Shown: positions 35,553 to 43,507, numbered from the stretch's first letter. The stretch is DNA of 64,000 nt from Acidobacteriota bacterium (GCA_013289835.1 JABCZG010000021.1:22495-86494), one strand, 5' to 3'. Program-made: numbers and translations. Notes: generated by a model from the sequence alone, not told the origin.

Positions 35553-35582
35553 GAAAAGAAAAAGCGGGAGCAGGGCTCCCGC
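35553..35582 (-). terminator. Hairpin with T tract on the - strand
   Basis: The 8-bp stem GCGGGAGC (35564-35571) / GCTCCCGC (35575-35582) has a 3-base loop. Read on the - strand it is followed by TTTTTCTTTTCC. It would end a transcript arriving from the right, where no - strand gene is visible. Confidence 0.55.
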
Positions 35583-36133
35583 ACTCCACAATTCTTCCCA
35601 ACTAAAATGCTAGGCCGAAAAGAAGGCTTGGTCAAGGGGGAGTTGAGGGAAAAAGATCCCAGATTACAAATCTCAATGTGAGCCGGGACGGCACAGATGT
35701 CGCTGGTTGAGACGGTTTCCGAAAGCGCAGCGGATGATTTCCGTTTGGTTGCTAGTGCTCGATTGGCTACAGAAAAAGAGGGTTGAGGAGAACGTTGAAG
35801 GGGGGCGCATTGAAAGGAAAGAAGATGGCGTGGTGTGGAGATCACAAAAAGCGTTTTCAGGAAGTTGAAGTAAGTAGTGGGTGAGAAGACAAAGACTTTG
35901 GTACGCACAGTGCAAAGTTCAATACAGGACAGACAAGAGGTTTTCCCCGGCAGAAGATTGTAGGGCACGCAGCGGTTGGCATCGACGAGTTAAGGTGCAC
36001 CGGCGGCGCTGGCGAACCCACAACCCTAGCTCGAAAACGACGGGTGGAAATGGTTGAACGCGGCCCGACGGATTAACTCTCCCAACCGCCCAGCCCCCAG
36101 AGGGAAGGCCTCCAGGGTGTGCGGCAGGTCGAG

Positions 36134-37201
36134 ATGCTGTGCGAATTACCAAAGTTCGAGAAGTCACGTCTGCAGGCGAGTTTCCTCCCGATCCTCTTGC
36201 TAAAGATTTCCCTGAGCCTTGCCCCGATCCTCGGGGGGCTAGCCGTTTGTACGCCCGCGGCAGTGGCGCAAGTCTCCAACATTGAGAAAACAGACGGAAT
36301 GATTTCCGGGACGGTGCTTTCCAAATTGGATGAGCGGCCCGTGGAGCAGGCGGCGGTCAGCGTGAAATCGCATAGCCTTGGAGTGTTCCGCAGCATACTG
36401 ACGGATTATGACGGGCGATTCGAGGTGCGTGGCCTACCTCCGGGCACGTACGAGGTGGTGGTCGAGCAACCGGGTTACGAATCGTTACAGACGAAAGCAC
36501 AGTTTGAGGGCTCACCGGTCAAGCTGGTGCTGCACTTGATGGCCTCCAAGATCTCTCAACCCTTCCGGAGCAGCTACACCGTTTCCGTCCAGGAATTGAA
36601 GATTCCGGATAAGGCGCGGAATGAATACCAGAAGGGACTGGAGTGCATGGGGAAGAACGATGAGGTGGGGAGCCTAAATCACTTTACGAAGGCGACCCAA
36701 GCGTTCCCCAAGTACTTCGAGGCGTTTTATCACATGGGAGCGGCGGAAACGAGACTGGGGCGGCTGGAGGAAGCCAGGCAAGCCTTTCAAACGGCGATTG
36801 ATTTAAGCGGCGGGAAGTATGCTTGGGCGGAGTTCGGGTTCGGATATGTCCTTTATTTGGAGGGGAAAACCGAGGAAGCGGAGGCGGTCCTCCGGCGGGG
36901 ATTGGAAGTGGATGGTAATTCACCCGATGGATACACCATTCTGGGAATGACATTGTTGCGGCTCAATCGTCTGGAGGAGGCGGAGAAATGCGCCCGGCAG
37001 GCGATCCTCCACAAACCCGGCTTTTCGCAGGCATATCTTGTGCTGGCGGATGTGTATGCGCACCGGCGCGAGTATCGAGTGCAACTGCAGAATCTGGACG
37101 CGTATTTGCAGCTCGAGCCGAACGGTCCTGCGAGCGATCTTGTGCACCAGGCGCGCGAGGTCGCATTGAAAATGTTAGGCGAGCCTAAGCCGCAAGAGTG
37201 A
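36134..37201 (+). CDS. Exported carboxypeptidase-regulatory/TPR protein
   Basis: The 355-aa product has an N-terminal signal or anchor (about residues 17-45, ending in AVAQ). A beta-sandwich of the carboxypeptidase regulatory-like kind follows (about 55-135; SVKSHSLGVFRSILTDYDGRF...LPPGTYEVVVEQPGY). After it come four to five TPR-type helix pairs at about 160-345, such as YFEAFYHMGAAETRLGRLEEARQAFQTAI. The layout is common in acidobacterial secreted proteins of unknown function, perhaps acting as a scaffold in the periplasm. ATG 36134 is chosen; a GTG five codons earlier is possible. Confidence 0.78.
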   Translation: MLCELPKFEKSRLQASFLPILLLKISLSLAPILGGLAVCTPAAVAQVSNIEKTDGMISGTVLSKLDERPVEQAAVSVKSHSLGVFRSILTDYDGRFEVRGLPPGTYEVVVEQPGYESLQTKAQFEGSPVKLVLHLMASKISQPFRSSYTVSVQELKIPDKARNEYQKGLECMGKNDEVGSLNHFTKATQAFPKYFEAFYHMGAAETRLGRLEEARQAFQTAIDLSGGKYAWAEFGFGYVLYLEGKTEEAEAVLRRGLEVDGNSPDGYTILGMTLLRLNRLEEAEKCARQAILHKPGFSQAYLVLADVYAHRREYRVQLQNLDAYLQLEPNGPASDLVHQAREVALKMLGEPKPQE

Positions 37202-37349
37202 TCCTGAACCGATCGCGCGAAGCAAGGCGCACTTCTACTCATACTTACAACTCAAAAAAAGACCGGGGAGTCATCCGCCGAATGATGGGGAGAGTCCCGC
37301 GCACCGGTTCGCCCGGAGCCGAGAAGCGGAGGGACGGGAGTGTAAGCGA

Positions 37350-38360
37350 TCAGTGTGAACCTGGAGGGATGTATAGCGGGGCGGGCATGAAGCAGAGGAG
37401 AAAGACGAGAAGGGCGATAAAGGCTCCCCAGCGGCGAGGCGGGTCGAGCGGGGCGGGATCATAGATGGGCGCGACGCGGAGGAAACGCATGCCGAGGAGC
37501 AGAGCGCCCCAGATGTACCAACCTTCCCAGAAACGGAGCATGCCGAGGGCGATGAGAGCGACGGGGAGAAGAATGGACGAGTAGCGGTGAAGGTGAGCGC
37601 TGACGGAACGAAGGATGTGACCGCCATCGAGTTGGGCGGCTGGCAGGAGATTGAGCGAAGTGGCAAAAAGGCCGACCCATGCGGCGCGGCCGACAGGATG
37701 AAGCAGTAGAGAGCCGGGAGCGACGCCGGGATGGAACCAAGCGGCGATAAGGCGTAACAAGAGGGGCGTGCCGAAGGCGAGGTCGACGTTTTGCAGGTCG
37801 GTTAGGCCGGGAACAATTTTTGCGTGTAAGACGCCGTAGACCAAGGCGGGGACGGCGAGAACGAAGCCGACCAGAGGGCCGGAGGCGCCGACGTCGAAGA
37901 GTGCTCGGGTGGTGCGGATTGGGGAACGAATGAGGATGAACGCGCCAAAAGTGCCGATGAGCGATGGGAAGGGAATGAAGAATGGATAGCTGGAGCGAAT
38001 GTGATGGTGGCGGCAGGCGAAGAAATGGCCGAGTTCGTGGGCCAGTAAGATAGTGAGCAGCGTGAGGGCGAAGGGGAGGCCGGCAGCCAGGCCAGCGGGA
38101 TGCTGGTAGAAGAGTTTGAAGGCGCGGACGAATTCGTCGAAGGAAACGGCTTCGTTTTGGTCATAGGCCACGGCGAATTGCGTGCCGGCTACGAGGCAGG
38201 TGCAGAGTGTGAGGAGAAAGAGAACGACTGCGAGGAGCAAGGTTTTGGGAGAAGGGCGATGGGGGACTTGGGCATATTGGAATTCACCGGGAGGGATGGC
38301 GCGCCAATCGAAGTTGAGCGGAATGGAGGGCGGCGGATTTTCTGGGAGCGGGGTGGTCAC
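37350..38360 (-). CDS. Site-2-type (M50) membrane metalloprotease
   Basis: The 336-aa membrane protein has HELGH in TILLAHELGHFFACRHHHI (about residues 107-111) as zinc-binding motif, and the third ligand in AAQLDGGHIL (about 243-252). These are the marks of the intramembrane M50 proteases, which cleave membrane-bound regulators such as anti-sigma factors. About seven hydrophobic segments are present. There is no PDZ domain, unlike RseP. A Pro-rich head of 35 residues precedes the first helix. The start is GTG 38360. No anti-sigma partner is adjacent. Confidence 0.87.
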   Translation of the reverse strand: MTTPLPENPPPSIPLNFDWRAIPPGEFQYAQVPHRPSPKTLLLAVVLFLLTLCTCLVAGTQFAVAYDQNEAVSFDEFVRAFKLFYQHPAGLAAGLPFALTLLTILLAHELGHFFACRHHHIRSSYPFFIPFPSLIGTFGAFILIRSPIRTTRALFDVGASGPLVGFVLAVPALVYGVLHAKIVPGLTDLQNVDLAFGTPLLLRLIAAWFHPGVAPGSLLLHPVGRAAWVGLFATSLNLLPAAQLDGGHILRSVSAHLHRYSSILLPVALIALGMLRFWEGWYIWGALLLGMRFLRVAPIYDPAPLDPPRRWGAFIALLVFLLCFMPAPLYIPPGSH

Positions 38361-38491
38361 GAGATGTTTGGAGCCTAAAAGTTGGTCGGCACTTACAAGT
38401 ACAACACAGATTGGAATGATCGCGCTAGCGCAGGGAGAACTTGAGAGGGAGTTAGCTTAATTTTCTGAGAGCCGCAGAGAAAAAAGCCCGA

Positions 38492-38770
38492 CTACTTGGT
38501 GCTCTCCATGCCCTGGAGTTCTTTGCCGGGCTTGAAGCGGACGGCCTTGCCGGGAGGGATGTTGACTTCCTCGCCAGTGCGGGGATTGCGCCCGATGCCG
38601 GTTTTGCGGGGCTTGACGCTGAAGACGCCGAAACGGCGGAGTTCGATGCGCTGCCCTCGGCCAAGGGCCTGCTTCAAGGATTCGAAAACGGTCTCGACGG
38701 CTTGTTCGGCCTTGGTGCGGCTGATGCTTGTCTGGGCGACGACAGCGTTCACGATGTCCAGCTTGATCAC
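38492..38770 (-). CDS. HU/IHF-family DNA-binding protein
   Basis: The 92-aa protein matches the HU/IHF fold. IVNAVVAQTSISRTKAEQAVETVFESLKQAL forms the helical part. RIELRRFGVFSVKPRKTGIGRNPRTGEEVNIPPGKAVRFKPGKEL forms the beta arm, with the intercalating Pro in NPRTG. It bends or compacts DNA; the arm sequence is closer to IHF-beta/HU-like proteins, so the type cannot be fixed. GTG 38770 follows GGAGG at five bases. Its promoter overlaps that of dcd (38797-38847). Confidence 0.93.
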   Translation of the reverse strand: MIKLDIVNAVVAQTSISRTKAEQAVETVFESLKQALGRGQRIELRRFGVFSVKPRKTGIGRNPRTGEEVNIPPGKAVRFKPGKELQGMESTK

Positions 38771-38796
38771 GCAAACCTCCAGCGGTTCCGAGGCAG

Positions 38797-38825
38797 ATGC
38801 TAGAGGGTGCGGAGCGGGTTGTCAA
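38797..38825 (-). promoter_or_regulatory. Predicted sigma-70 promoter of the HU-like gene
   Basis: On the - strand TTGACA (38825-38820) is followed after exactly 17 bases by TAGCAT (38802-38797). The transcript would start about 20 bases before the GTG, after the leader holding GGAGG. The -35 overlaps that of the opposite promoter. Confidence 0.65.
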
Positions 38826-38847
38826 GACGTGAGGGGTAATCTACACT
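38819..38847 (+). promoter_or_regulatory. Predicted sigma-70 promoter of dcd
   Basis: TTGTCA (38819-38824), 17 bases, TACACT (38842-38847). It points to dcd with a leader of about 80 bases. Its -35 shares bases with the -35 of the divergent HU promoter. Confidence 0.6.
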
Positions 38848-38932
38848 GAACATCTTTCGAACGCGCGCAACGAAAAAATTTTTGCGTTTGCATCGCACTT
38901 CAGAAAAAAAGTCAGGGACAGGGGAGGAATGG

Positions 38933-39487
38933 ATGGCCGTAAAGCCAGACCGCTGGATCCGGCGCATGTCGCTGGAGCACAAGATGATCGAGCCGTTCAC
39001 GGACCGGCAGGTGCGAGAGGGAGTGATCAGTTACGGAGTGTCGTCGTACGGATACGACATCCGAGTGGCGGACGAGTTCCGGATTTTTACGAATGTGAAT
39101 TCGACGATCGTGGATCCGAAGCATTTCGATGCGCGATCGCTCGTGGACATCAAGAGCGAGGTGTGCCTGATTCCGCCGAATTCGTTTGCGCTGGCGCGGT
39201 CGGTGGAATATTTCCGGATTCCGAGGAACGTGCTGACGATTTGCGTGGGGAAGTCCACGTACGCGCGGTGCGGGATCATCGTGAACGTGACACCGTTCGA
39301 ACCGGAGTGGGAAGGCTTCGTGACGCTGGAGATAAGCAACACGACGCCGTTGCCGGCGAAGATTTATGCGAATGAGGGGCTTTGCCAGGTGATTTTTTTC
39401 GAGTCGGATGAGGAATGCGAAGTGAGTTACAAGGATAAGAAGGGGAAGTATCAGTCGCAGAGCGGGATTGTGTTGCCGCGGCTGTAA
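38933..39487 (+). CDS. dcd: dCTP deaminase
   Basis: The 184-aa enzyme converts dCTP to dUTP (or directly to dUMP in bifunctional forms) for thymidylate synthesis. It has GVSSYGYDIRVADEF near residue 37, GKSTYARCGIIVNVTPFEPEWEGFVTLEISN (about 110-140) with the catalytic Glu, and QVIFFES. In the bifunctional DCD-DUT enzymes a similar loop is found, so both activities are possible. ATG 38933 is preceded by GGGGAGGAA; the longer upstream frame is unsupported. A bulged hairpin terminator ends the unit. Confidence 0.94.
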   Translation: MAVKPDRWIRRMSLEHKMIEPFTDRQVREGVISYGVSSYGYDIRVADEFRIFTNVNSTIVDPKHFDARSLVDIKSEVCLIPPNSFALARSVEYFRIPRNVLTICVGKSTYARCGIIVNVTPFEPEWEGFVTLEISNTTPLPAKIYANEGLCQVIFFESDEECEVSYKDKKGKYQSQSGIVLPRL

Positions 39488-39526
39488 GCAGCGAGCTTGC
39501 CAATTCGAACGCATCCGCAGCAAAAG

Positions 39527-39567
39527 GCGAGGCGGGACGGGACTGAGTCCCCCCTCGCTTTTTCGTT
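39527..39567 (+). terminator. Terminator after dcd
   Basis: A bulged stem pairs GCGAGG (39527-39532) with CCTCGC (39553-39558) and inside it GGGAC (39539-39543) with GTCCC (39547-39551); TTTTTCGTTTGTTT follows. It stops just before the convergent DedA-rhodanese gene. Confidence 0.75.
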
Positions 39568-39574
39568 TGTTTGA

Positions 39575-40516
39575 TCAAGAGAGGGTGACGGTGACGAGGG
39601 GGAAGCCGCGTTTGCGCCAGGCGTCAAGGCCGCCCTGCAAGGGGCGGATGCGCTTGATGCCGTTTTTTCTGAGGAGCAGCGCCACACGGGCGCTGGTGGC
39701 TTCGTTTGGTCAAGTACAGTAGAGAATGACCTCGCGATCGCGCGGGAGGCTGTCGTTTTTTTCTTCGAGCTCTTTGGCGTCCATGCGGAAGGCGCCGGGG
39801 ATGGTTTCGGGATCAGCTTCAAAATCCATGGAATGACGCAAGTCCACGATGACGAGATCCTCGCCGGCGTCGATTTTTAATTTTAGTTCGTCCACGGTGA
39901 TGCGGGCGATGCGGAGCTCGCGGAGAAAACGCTGGCGGGCGAAGTATTTGTAGGCGATGTAGGCGGCAAAAACGCCGATGAGCAGTACCAGCAGGCGACT
40001 GCCTAGGGCGGCGAGATGCTCGGCCACGAGCTCGATTTGGCCGCTGAAAATGTAGCCGATGCCGAGAAACGTGCCGGCCCAGAGGAGCGAGCCGAGGGCG
40101 TCGAAGAGAAGAAAGCGGCGAGCGCGCATGTGAAAAATTCCAGCGAGCGGGGGGGCGACGGTGCCGAGGCCAGGGAGAAACTTGGCGAAGAGGAGGGAGC
40201 GCGCGCCTTGCTTGGAGAAAACGCCTTCGGTGCGGCGAACGCAGGAATCGGGCTCGATCGAAATCTTGCAAATGAGCTGAAGAACCCGGATGCCTTTGCG
40301 CAGGCCTAACTGGTACCAGATGGAGTCCGCGACCACACAGGCCAGCATGGCGAAAAAGAGCGAACGAAAAAAACTCATCTGTCCTGTGCCGGAGAGCGCG
40401 CCCGCGGCCAGGAGAAGCGGCATGGAAGGCAGAGGAAGGCCGACTTGCTCGGCAAAAACCCAGCCCAGCACGACCATGTAGCCATGGTGAAGAAGGAATT
40501 CGAGTGTGCGGTGCAT
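39575..40516 (-). CDS. DedA-rhodanese fusion with in-frame TGA (candidate selenoprotein)
   Basis: Residues 1-200 form a DedA/SNARE-associated membrane domain (FAEQVGLPLPSMPLLLAAGAL, KFLPGLGTVAPPLAG, several helices), and 205-313 a rhodanese domain (DELKLKIDAGEDLVIVDLRH, IPGAFRMDAKELEE). The frame meets TGA at 39710-39712 (codon 269) in ILYCT-TGA-PNEATSARVA and continues to KNGIKRIRPLQGGLDAWRKRGFPL, the normal rhodanese end, and a stop at 39575. Relatives as I remember them have CxC here, so TGA stands at a Cys codon two residues after the catalytic Cys267. A 7-bp hairpin lies 14 bases downstream. If TGA is read as selenocysteine the product is 313 aa; if it stops, the domain loses its last 44 residues. 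A nonsense mutation or sequencing error is the alternative. Confidence 0.8.
39677..39695 (-). promoter_or_regulatory. Candidate bacterial SECIS hairpin
   Basis: On the - strand, 14 bases after the TGA, CAGCGCC pairs perfectly with GGCGCTG around the 5-base loop CGTGT. The loop starts 22 bases after the TGA and has a G in its first two positions. This agrees with the published bacterial SECIS pattern (short stem, G near the loop start, loop 16-37 bases from TGA). Confidence 0.55.
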
Positions 40517-40541
40517 GCGTGGCCGGGGTTGCGGTCTCCAG

Positions 40542-41147
40542 TTATTTTGCTACGAAAGAAGCAGTATGCCCCCAGTGGCCCGACATGACAAATTCGCTGA
40601 GCGGCTTGCGTGTCCTCGGAGCCAGCTCGCGATCCTTCAAAGGCTGAGGCAGGGAATTGGGATCGCCGGGGTAGCCGATGGCGATGGCGGCGATGGCTTC
40701 CCAGTTTGAGGGAATTGCGAAAACTTCGCGCGCTCTTGCGGGATCGAAGCCAGCCATTTGATGAACGGACAGCCCGCGCGCGGTGGCTTCCACGGACAAC
40801 AGAGCGGTGGCGGCGCCGGTGTCGTATTGCGCGTTGCGGTTAGGGGCATTGTTTTTGGCGAAGGTGAGCTCGGCGACGGCGAGAGCGAGGACGAGGGCGT
40901 TTCTTGCCCACCCCGCGTTAAACTCGACGAGCACACTCAACATTCTTGCGAAATTCTCATGGTCGTCGCGCGTGGCTACGATGTAGGCCCAGGGCTGCTC
41001 GTTGCTGCTGGAGGGCGCCCAGCGCGCGGCTTCAAAGAGACTGCGAAGAACGTCCGGGGGGACGGGCTTGTCGGAGAACGCGCGGGGGCTCCAGCGATCT
41101 AGGATCAACTGATGAACGGGAAAATCGCTTGGTGCCGGCTTGTGCAT
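40542..41147 (-). CDS. Nitroreductase-family protein
   Basis: The 201-aa flavoprotein has the nitroreductase fold: RWSPRAFSDKPVPPDVLRSLFEAARWAPSSSNEQPWAY (residues 18-56) carries the FMN-binding Arg and Ser, and GAATALLSVEATARGLSVHQMAGFDP the second FMN region. The C-terminal IAAIAIGYPGDPN is typical. Enzymes of this group reduce nitro compounds, quinones or enones with NAD(P)H; many in soil bacteria have unknown natural substrates. ATG 41147 is the start. It is 25 bases upstream of the DedA-rhodanese start on the same strand, so both may be co-transcribed. Confidence 0.87.
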   Translation of the reverse strand: MHKPAPSDFPVHQLILDRWSPRAFSDKPVPPDVLRSLFEAARWAPSSSNEQPWAYIVATRDDHENFARMLSVLVEFNAGWARNALVLALAVAELTFAKNNAPNRNAQYDTGAATALLSVEATARGLSVHQMAGFDPARAREVFAIPSNWEAIAAIAIGYPGDPNSLPQPLKDRELAPRTRKPLSEFVMSGHWGHTASFVAK

Positions 41148-41252
41148 GAGTTCGAGCCTCTCTTTTGAATACGACTTTTAGATGATCCGGGCGGAGCGTG
41201 CGATTCATCGCGGACGGCGCCCTCCCGCCGAAGTGCTGCGAGTGTCACGAGG

Positions 41253-41876
41253 TCAGTTACCGGATTTTGGCGGCGCCTGCTTGACCATTTCCACGTCGAT
41301 GGTGATGGGCACATCGTCGCCAACCACGACTCCGCCGTTGTCCATGGTGGCGTTCCATTTCACGCCGAAGTCCTGGCGGTTGATCTTGGTTGTGGCATTG
41401 ACGGCGGCGCGCTGGTGGCCCCAGGGATCTTTTACGGGAGCGGTGGGGCCGTCCACGTCGAGAACGACTTCCTTGGTGGTGCCACGGATTGTGAGGTCAC
41501 CGGTAACTTTGAGTTTTCCGGGAGCGACTTGCTCGACTTTTCTGGATTTGAAGGTCATCGAAGGGTAGTGGGCGACGTCGAAGAATTTGTCGCTGCGGAG
41601 ATCATTGTCGCGGTTCGGTTCGCGAGTATCCACGGTGGAAACGTCAATGGTGACGTCCACAGTGGACTTGGTGACGTCGTTTTCGTCGAAAAGGAGCGTG
41701 CCGGTGACTTTGCTGAACGCTCCACGAACGGTGGCGATGGCCAGGTGACGGACGGAGAACTGCGCGGAGGAATGTTGCGGATCGATTTGCCAAGTTGAGG
41801 TGCCGGCAGTAGCGGGGAGGGAAAGAACGGCTGCGACTGCGGCGGCTACTGCGATGCGAGATAGATGGTGGCCCAT
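41253..41876 (-). CDS. Secreted YceI-family protein
   Basis: The 207-aa precursor has a signal peptide (about residues 1-24, ending ATAG) and one YceI domain, a lipocalin-like barrel that binds isoprenoid chains such as polyprenols or quinones. STWQIDPQHSSAQFSVRHLAIATVRGAFSKVTG is the typical start, and GDLTIRGTTKEVVLDVDGPTA and FGVKWNATMDNGGVVVGDDVPITIDVEM the typical end. AGGAG precedes ATG 41876. It lies 62 bases downstream of the MarR-type gene on the same strand and is probably controlled by it. Confidence 0.92.
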   Translation of the reverse strand: MGHHLSRIAVAAAVAAVLSLPATAGTSTWQIDPQHSSAQFSVRHLAIATVRGAFSKVTGTLLFDENDVTKSTVDVTIDVSTVDTREPNRDNDLRSDKFFDVAHYPSMTFKSRKVEQVAPGKLKVTGDLTIRGTTKEVVLDVDGPTAPVKDPWGHQRAAVNATTKINRQDFGVKWNATMDNGGVVVGDDVPITIDVEMVKQAPPKSGN

Positions 41877-41938
41877 GGTGCTTCTCCTCTTTCTTTATTG
41901 GTTTTTGTTAGCGATTCGAAACGTGTCCCAAACTTGTG

Positions 41939-42394
41939 TTACTCCTGTTTTTCTGGGCGGAGTTCCTCGAGGAGCCCGGCGAGAATTTTGAGGCGCGCGG
42001 CGGGCATATGACGGAACTGGCGCTTGTGAAGCTCGCGGACGGGCTGGTCGAGCGTTTTTAGAAGATCGAGGCCCTGCGAGGTGACGCGGGTCTTAATGAC
42101 GCGGCGGTCGTCGGTCTGGCGCTCGCGGGAAATGAGCCCGCGCTTTTCCATGCGGTCGAGCAGACGGGTCATATCCGGGTCGTGAGAAATCATGCGGTCG
42201 CCAATGTTGCTACAAGCCAGACCGCAGGGCGCAGCGCCACGAAGAATGCGCAGGACATTATATTGAGCGCCGGTGAGGCCGGCGGATTTCACGAGCTGCT
42301 CGGCGTCTTGACCCAGGGAATCGGCGGTTTTCAAGAGAGCGACGAAGAGGCGGGCTTCGAGAGGGGCGGCACTGAGTTTGGACCGGGAATTCAT
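41939..42394 (-). CDS. MarR-family transcriptional repressor
   Basis: The 151-aa protein has the winged-helix core GLTGAQYNVLRILRGAAPCGLACSNIGDRMISHDPDMTRLLDRMEKRGLISRERQTDDRRVIKTRVTS in fixed order, including the DDRR wing. MarR proteins bind palindromes as dimers and are released by small phenolics or by thiol oxidation. Two Cys lie close together in PCGLAC, which might sense oxidation, but this is inference. A perfect 18-base palindrome fills the spacer of its own promoter. The transcript is predicted to start at or near the ATG, so the mRNA looks leaderless. The downstream YceI gene is the likely target. Confidence 0.92.
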   Translation of the reverse strand: MNSRSKLSAAPLEARLFVALLKTADSLGQDAEQLVKSAGLTGAQYNVLRILRGAAPCGLACSNIGDRMISHDPDMTRLLDRMEKRGLISRERQTDDRRVIKTRVTSQGLDLLKTLDQPVRELHKRQFRHMPAARLKILAGLLEELRPEKQE

Positions 42395-42398
42395 AGAA

Positions 42399-42429
42399 CC
42401 AGCTTAGTCGTTATAACGACTATTGTCAA
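42399..42429 (-). promoter_or_regulatory. MarR promoter with 18-bp palindromic operator
   Basis: On the - strand TTGACA (42429-42424) is followed by a 17-base spacer and TAAGCT (42406-42401). TAGTCGTTATAACGACTA (42405-42422) is a perfect palindrome that fills the spacer. ATG follows the -10 by six bases. Binding of a dimer here would block RNA polymerase. Confidence 0.75.
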
Positions 42430-42460
42430 GAGGGAATATGGGAACTCCAAAGCCGAGGGT

Positions 42461-43210
42461 TCAGGGTTTGCGCAATGGGCGGAGATGAATTTCGCTGAGG
42501 AAACTTTGCGGGCGCTGGGTGACGATGGATTCCACGGCGTGGGCGACGTCTTCCGCGATGAGGGCTTTTGAAGGGTCCTTGGGGCCGCGGGTGGAGAATT
42601 CGGTGGCAACGCTGCCGGGGCAGATGACGCTTACGCGGATGCCGTGTTCACGGAGATCCTCGGCCATACAGCCAGAGAGGCCCATCACGCCCCATTTGGA
42701 GGCGCAGTAGATGCCGCCGTTTGCGAAAGCGTTTTTTCCGGCGAGGGAGCTGATATTGATGATGTCGCCGGCGCCGCGGCGGATCATGGAAGGGACGACG
42801 GCGCGGGAGACGAGGAAGACGCTCTTCAGATTGGTATCGAGTACGCGATCCCAGTCGGCTTCGGTTTTTTCGTGCGCGGGACCGAAGAGGCCGATGCCTG
42901 CATTATTGACAAGGATGGTGATGGCGCCGAGGTCGGCTTCTGTCTTGGCGACGAGATTTGTGACTTCCGAAGCTTGGGTAACGTCGGCAAGTTGTGAAAA
43001 GACTTGTGTTCCCGATTTCTCGAGAAGCGCGGCGGACTCCGCAAGGGCCGCCCTATCGCGGCCACAAATGGCGACGGAAGCGCCGAGCCCGGCAAGGCGC
43101 TGAGCGATGGCGCGGCCGATGCCGCGGCTCCCTCCGGTGACCAGCGCCACGGCTCCGGAGAGCGGCTTCTGCCCGGGATTTTTATCATTTGTTCTGCTTA
43201 TTGAACCCAT
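42461..43210 (-). CDS. Short-chain dehydrogenase/reductase
   Basis: The 249-aa SDR has the NAD(P) motif VTGGSRGIGRAIAQ (residues 24-37), the NNAG motif in LVNNAGIG (about 105-112), the catalytic Ser in NISSLAG and the YCASK active site (about 168-172), and the CPGSVAT segment. The dinucleotide-binding end with CGRDR after the second strand suggests NADP. It resembles FabG-like 3-oxoacyl or general carbonyl reductases, but the substrate cannot be told. ATG 43210 is the start. It is divergent from the next gene and separated from marR by 66 bases, sharing its strand. Confidence 0.88.
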   Translation of the reverse strand: MGSISRTNDKNPGQKPLSGAVALVTGGSRGIGRAIAQRLAGLGASVAICGRDRAALAESAALLEKSGTQVFSQLADVTQASEVTNLVAKTEADLGAITILVNNAGIGLFGPAHEKTEADWDRVLDTNLKSVFLVSRAVVPSMIRRGAGDIINISSLAGKNAFANGGIYCASKWGVMGLSGCMAEDLREHGIRVSVICPGSVATEFSTRGPKDPSKALIAEDVAHAVESIVTQRPQSFLSEIHLRPLRKP

Positions 43211-43507
43211 GAGAATTCTTCCTCGTACGGGCCACTGTTTTTATGCGACACTCATCCTATCACCAGCGTTTTCTGCATTGCTTGGGATCCCAGAAGGCCA
43301 AGCCGGAAAACAGAAGAGAAACCGCCCGCGGCATGAAGAAATATCCTCAGATCATGAAGTCCATGCATGATAACGGCTTGCAGATGCGGTGCGGCATTTC
43401 CTATAATCCCAAGGTTTTCCGAAACAAAGCGATTCCCGGTGAAAGCGTTCCGGGGTGTACCGGAAGCACAAAACTCAGACGCGCGGATTGAGCGAGGAGA
43501 AATGGGA

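Larger units (their letters stand above)
35206..36118. other. 0.9-kb region without a convincing gene
   Basis: The longest gene-free region in the window. It contains the AAGTGTTGATT repeats, an inverted repeat, and a hairpin with a T tract in the - direction. Open frames across it, including one of 201 codons on the - strand, are rich in Ser, Cys and Pro and lack start signals. I looked for tmRNA, RNase P and SRP RNA cores and saw none. It may encode an unrecognised small RNA or decayed sequence. Confidence 0.5.

Noticed and set aside
35363..35968. 201-codon open frame on the - strand
   Set aside because: Composition is rich in Ser, Cys, Pro and Arg, there is no start signal, and the frame runs through repeats and a terminator-like hairpin. 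It looks like chance openness in GC-rich DNA.
35206..36118. tmRNA, RNase P RNA or SRP RNA
   Set aside because: None of the universally conserved segments of these RNAs was found on either strand.
39451..39822. 123-codon frame overlapping the end of the DedA-rhodanese gene
   Set aside because: Different frame, low-complexity Ser/Pro/Ala sequence; the rhodanese frame explains the DNA far better.
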